Positions 9,511-11,205 of a DNA stretch of 11,205 bases are shown here, one piece after another. Where the stretch lies: NCBI GenBank assembly GCA_023459095.1, contig JAEWVQ010000191.1, positions 1-11,205 of the forward strand. Reading direction: 5' to 3'. Position numbers and translations under genes: made by a program. The notes beneath the pieces were generated by a model that did no database searches, had not been told where the DNA came from, and saw nothing but the letters and a program-made list of their open reading frames with translations. This stretch comes from Pseudomonadota bacterium. Its GTDB lineage: Bacteria; Pseudomonadota; Gammaproteobacteria; Burkholderiales; Rhodocyclaceae. How positions within the stretch are numbered: the stretch's first letter is position 1; each line of letters opens with the position of its first letter.

Positions 9511-10893
9511 TCAGTGCGCGCCCTCGCCGGTCAGGACGACGCGCACGGTTTCGAACAGCACCAGCGTATCGAGGACCAGCGTGTGATTCTTCACATAGTA
9601 GAGATCGTACTGCAGCTTCTGCACCGCGTCGTCGACCGAGGCGCCGTACTGATAGCGGACCTGGGCCCAACCCGTGACCCCAGGCTTCACGCAGTGACGA
9701 ATGCCGTAGAACGGGATCTCGCTGGCGAGTTGATCAACGAAATACGGCCGCTCAGGGCGCGGTCCGACGAGACTCATGTCGCCGACCAGGACGTTGAACA
9801 ACTGCGGCAATTCATCGATGCGCAACTTCCGGATCACCCGCCCGACCCGGGTCACGCGGTCATCGTTCGATGACGCCCAGCGCGGTTTACCGTCCTTCTC
9901 GGCGTCGGTGCGCATGCTGCGGAACTTGATCACCTGAAATACCCGACCTGCAAGGCCGACCCGCTCCTGACGATAGAACACCGGCCCGCCGTCCTCGAAG
10001 AGGATCAGCAACGCGGCAAGAAGCATCAGCGGCAGCGCCAGCAGCAACAGCAGCAGCGCCATCGACAGATCGAAGCAGCGCTTCACCACCGAGCGTCCCA
10101 GCCCCTGACGGAACCCATCACCATAGATCAGCCAGCTTGCGCGCAGCGAATCGATCCGCACCTGCCCCTGAACGCGCTCGAAGAACGACGACAGATCCAG
10201 CACCTGAATGCCGGAGAGCTTGCAGTCGAGCAGTTCCCGCAGCGGCAGCACGCCCCCGCGCCGCTCCCTGACCGCGACGATGACTTCGTTGACCCGCTGC
10301 TGCCCGACCACGTCCATCAACCGCACGCCGCTGATCACCTTGCGCGAATCGACATCGACCGCATCATCATTCCCCGACGGAACGAAGCCGACGATGCTGT
10401 CCGCACTCTGCCCCGAGTGCATCAGTGCCCGCTGCACTGCAAGCGCATCCGCCCCGGTCCCGATGATCAAAGTACGGCGGGCGAACAGCCCCGACGCCTC
10501 GCGTCGATTGACCATCCCGCGCATCAACAGCACCACGCCGAGCAAGACCAGAACCGAGGCCTGCATCGCTCCCGACATGAAGCCCGCCCACGGCAGCACG
10601 CTGAACACAACGAAAGCGACCGGCACACTGACCAGCAGCGAAAGCGTCACACGTGCGAGCGCCTCCCGCTGCTCTCCCCCGACCGCAGGACGATAAAGCC
10701 CCATCGCTGTGTTCAACACCACCATCACAACGGAAAACGCCAGGGCCGACGGAACGACAGCCCCCCAGTCCACCTCATCGACATGCAGCTGCAGAGCGAC
10801 CGCGATCACTGCCGTGACAAAAAGCAGCAAGCCATCAAACAGAATCTGTTGCAGCGTGTGCGACGGAAAGTAGTGACTGAACACCTTCAGCAT
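9511..10893 (-). CDS. EPS sugar transferase (TIGR03013-type phosphoglycosyl transferase)
   Basis: This 460-residue inner-membrane enzyme is predicted to transfer a hexose-1-phosphate from a UDP-sugar to undecaprenyl phosphate, the first step of EPS repeat-unit assembly. The N-terminal half has about four hydrophobic segments (near 17-36, 48-65, 83-100, 110-126) and a nucleotide-binding-like fold (TLIIGTGADA, 141-150). The bacterial sugar transferase domain (PF02397) starts at KRCFDL (271-276), followed by a long hydrophobic segment (277-298), VFYRQERVG (305-313), FRSMRTD (324-330), the catalytic-type Asp-Glu in RIDELPQ (358-364), GPRPERP (377-383) and VKPGVTGWAQVRY (402-413). GAGG lies 6 nt ahead of ATG 10893, and MLKVF is the usual family N-terminus. 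An upstream ATG at 10908 would add five residues but lacks a ribosome site. It is the first gene of the leftward run; prsK follows after 67 bp with no terminator visible. Confidence 0.93.
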   Translation of the reverse strand: MLKVFSHYFPSHTLQQILFDGLLLFVTAVIAVALQLHVDEVDWGAVVPSALAFSVVMVVLNTAMGLYRPAVGGEQREALARVTLSLLVSVPVAFVVFSVLPWAGFMSGAMQASVLVLLGVVLLMRGMVNRREASGLFARRTLIIGTGADALAVQRALMHSGQSADSIVGFVPSGNDDAVDVDSRKVISGVRLMDVVGQQRVNEVIVAVRERRGGVLPLRELLDCKLSGIQVLDLSSFFERVQGQVRIDSLRASWLIYGDGFRQGLGRSVVKRCFDLSMALLLLLLALPLMLLAALLILFEDGGPVFYRQERVGLAGRVFQVIKFRSMRTDAEKDGKPRWASSNDDRVTRVGRVIRKLRIDELPQLFNVLVGDMSLVGPRPERPYFVDQLASEIPFYGIRHCVKPGVTGWAQVRYQYGASVDDAVQKLQYDLYYVKNHTLVLDTLVLFETVRVVLTGEGAH

Positions 10894-10974
10894 GATCGAC
10901 CTCGGCATCCACAGAACGCGATGGAGCCCAATGATTCGGCATCAACAAGCGCTGCCGCAATGGCACCACCTTAA

Positions 10975-11035
10975 CCGACCACGGTAGATGGCGACGTTAA
11001 ACCGATCACGGATAACAGACAGCGGTCGATCCCGG
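10975..11035. repeat. Three spaced decamers, possible operator array
   Basis: The plus strand carries CCGACCACGG (10975-10984), CCGATCACGG (11002-11011) and the weaker TCGATCCCGG (11026-11035), at start-to-start distances of 27 and 24 bp, about 2.5 helical turns each. The first two are also preceded by TTAA and TTAAA. The array sits about 80-140 bp upstream of the sugar transferase start. Repeated spaced decamers before an operon fit a transcription-factor site. No factor is assigned, and the third copy matches less well. Confidence 0.4.
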
Positions 11036-11087
11036 AGAAAGAAACGGTATGCGCCCGCCGGCTCTCCTGGCGCAGAAGGCCGCGATG

Positions 11088-11115
11088 TTATCACGAACGC
11101 ATTCCCGAATATCAT
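11088..11115 (+). promoter_or_regulatory. Candidate rightward sigma-70 promoter
   Basis: TTATCA at 11088-11093 (4 of 6 to the -35 consensus) and TATCAT at 11110-11115 (5 of 6 to the -10 consensus) are 16 bp apart in the AT-rich part of the intergenic region. A start near 11122 would give a leader of about 39 nt before the ATG at 11161. This is motif matching only. Confidence 0.3.
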
Positions 11116-11160
11116 TCATAGAAATGCCATGAGGAATTACCGCATATTTGAGACGACGAA

Positions 11161-11205
11161 ATGCATAAATTCGACATCCTTGCGAACAGCGGCGAACCGA
11201 TTCTC
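11161..11205 (+). CDS. Possible start of a divergent gene, cut by the window edge
   Basis: ATG at 11161 opens a frame (MHKFDILANSGEPIL) that runs to the end of the window without a stop, behind a candidate promoter and an AT-rich region. The ribosome site is poor (only a GAG-like purine stretch). Fifteen codons cannot identify a product. The competing reading is the 3' end of a leftward gene: on the minus strand 11205-11137 is open for 22 codons and ends in TAA. Codon use does not separate the two. Confidence 0.3.
   Translation, partial: MHKFDILANSGEPIL

Larger units (their letters stand above)
10894..11160. other. Upstream intergenic region of the EPS/prs operon
   Basis: I see no convincing gene here. 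The region holds the ribosome site of the transferase (10900-10903), three related decamers (10975-11035), a GC-rich unremarkable middle (11042-11085) and an AT-rich stretch (11088-11160), which stands out against the high-GC surroundings. I could not identify a good sigma-70 promoter facing left; the leftward promoter may be non-canonical, or transcription may enter from further right. A GG-N10-GC pair on the minus strand (about 10959-10972) resembles a sigma-54 core only in its TTGC half. Confidence 0.6.

Overview
The window is about 11.2 kb of high-GC DNA. It most likely comes from an EPS-producing betaproteobacterium of the Rhodocyclales type (Azoarcus, Thauera, Zoogloea, Aromatoleum). This rests on the combination prsK-prsR-prsT, a TIGR03013-type EPS sugar transferase and strong G/C third-position bias; it is recognition from memory, not a database match.

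All seven confident genes lie on the minus strand, so the transcriptional order runs right to left: an EPS phosphoglycosyl transferase (10893-9511), the membrane histidine kinase PrsK (9443-7371), the sigma-54 response regulator PrsR (7378-6020), the TPR lipoprotein PrsT (6017-3216), a TviB-type UDP-HexNAc 6-dehydrogenase (3160-1880), a Sel1-repeat lytic transglycosylase (1833-907) and a PDZ-less trypsin-like periplasmic protease (910-110). prsK/prsR overlap by 8 bp, prsR and prsT are 2 bp apart, and transglycosylase/protease share an ATGA junction. The other gaps are 67, 55 and 46 bp with no clear terminator, so a single long operon or two or three closely linked units are possible.

Functionally this is part of an exosortase A (XrtA)/PEP-CTERM exopolysaccharide locus. 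The transferase would load the first sugar phosphate on undecaprenyl phosphate. The dehydrogenase would supply a HexNAc-uronic acid. PrsK/PrsR would switch sigma-54 genes for PEP-CTERM proteins on. PrsT is the outer-membrane TPR lipoprotein of the system. The two distal genes encode exported peptidoglycan- and protein-cleaving enzymes that may serve the cell-envelope side of export. Exosortase, PEP-CTERM substrates, polymerase, flippase and export genes are not in this window.

The left edge (1-109) holds a good rho-independent terminator for a rightward gene lying outside the window, so the operon end is convergent with that gene. The right edge (10894-11205) is non-coding over most of its length. 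It carries a set of three related decamers behind the operon and, in an AT-rich stretch, a plausible rightward promoter followed by a possible divergent gene start at 11161.
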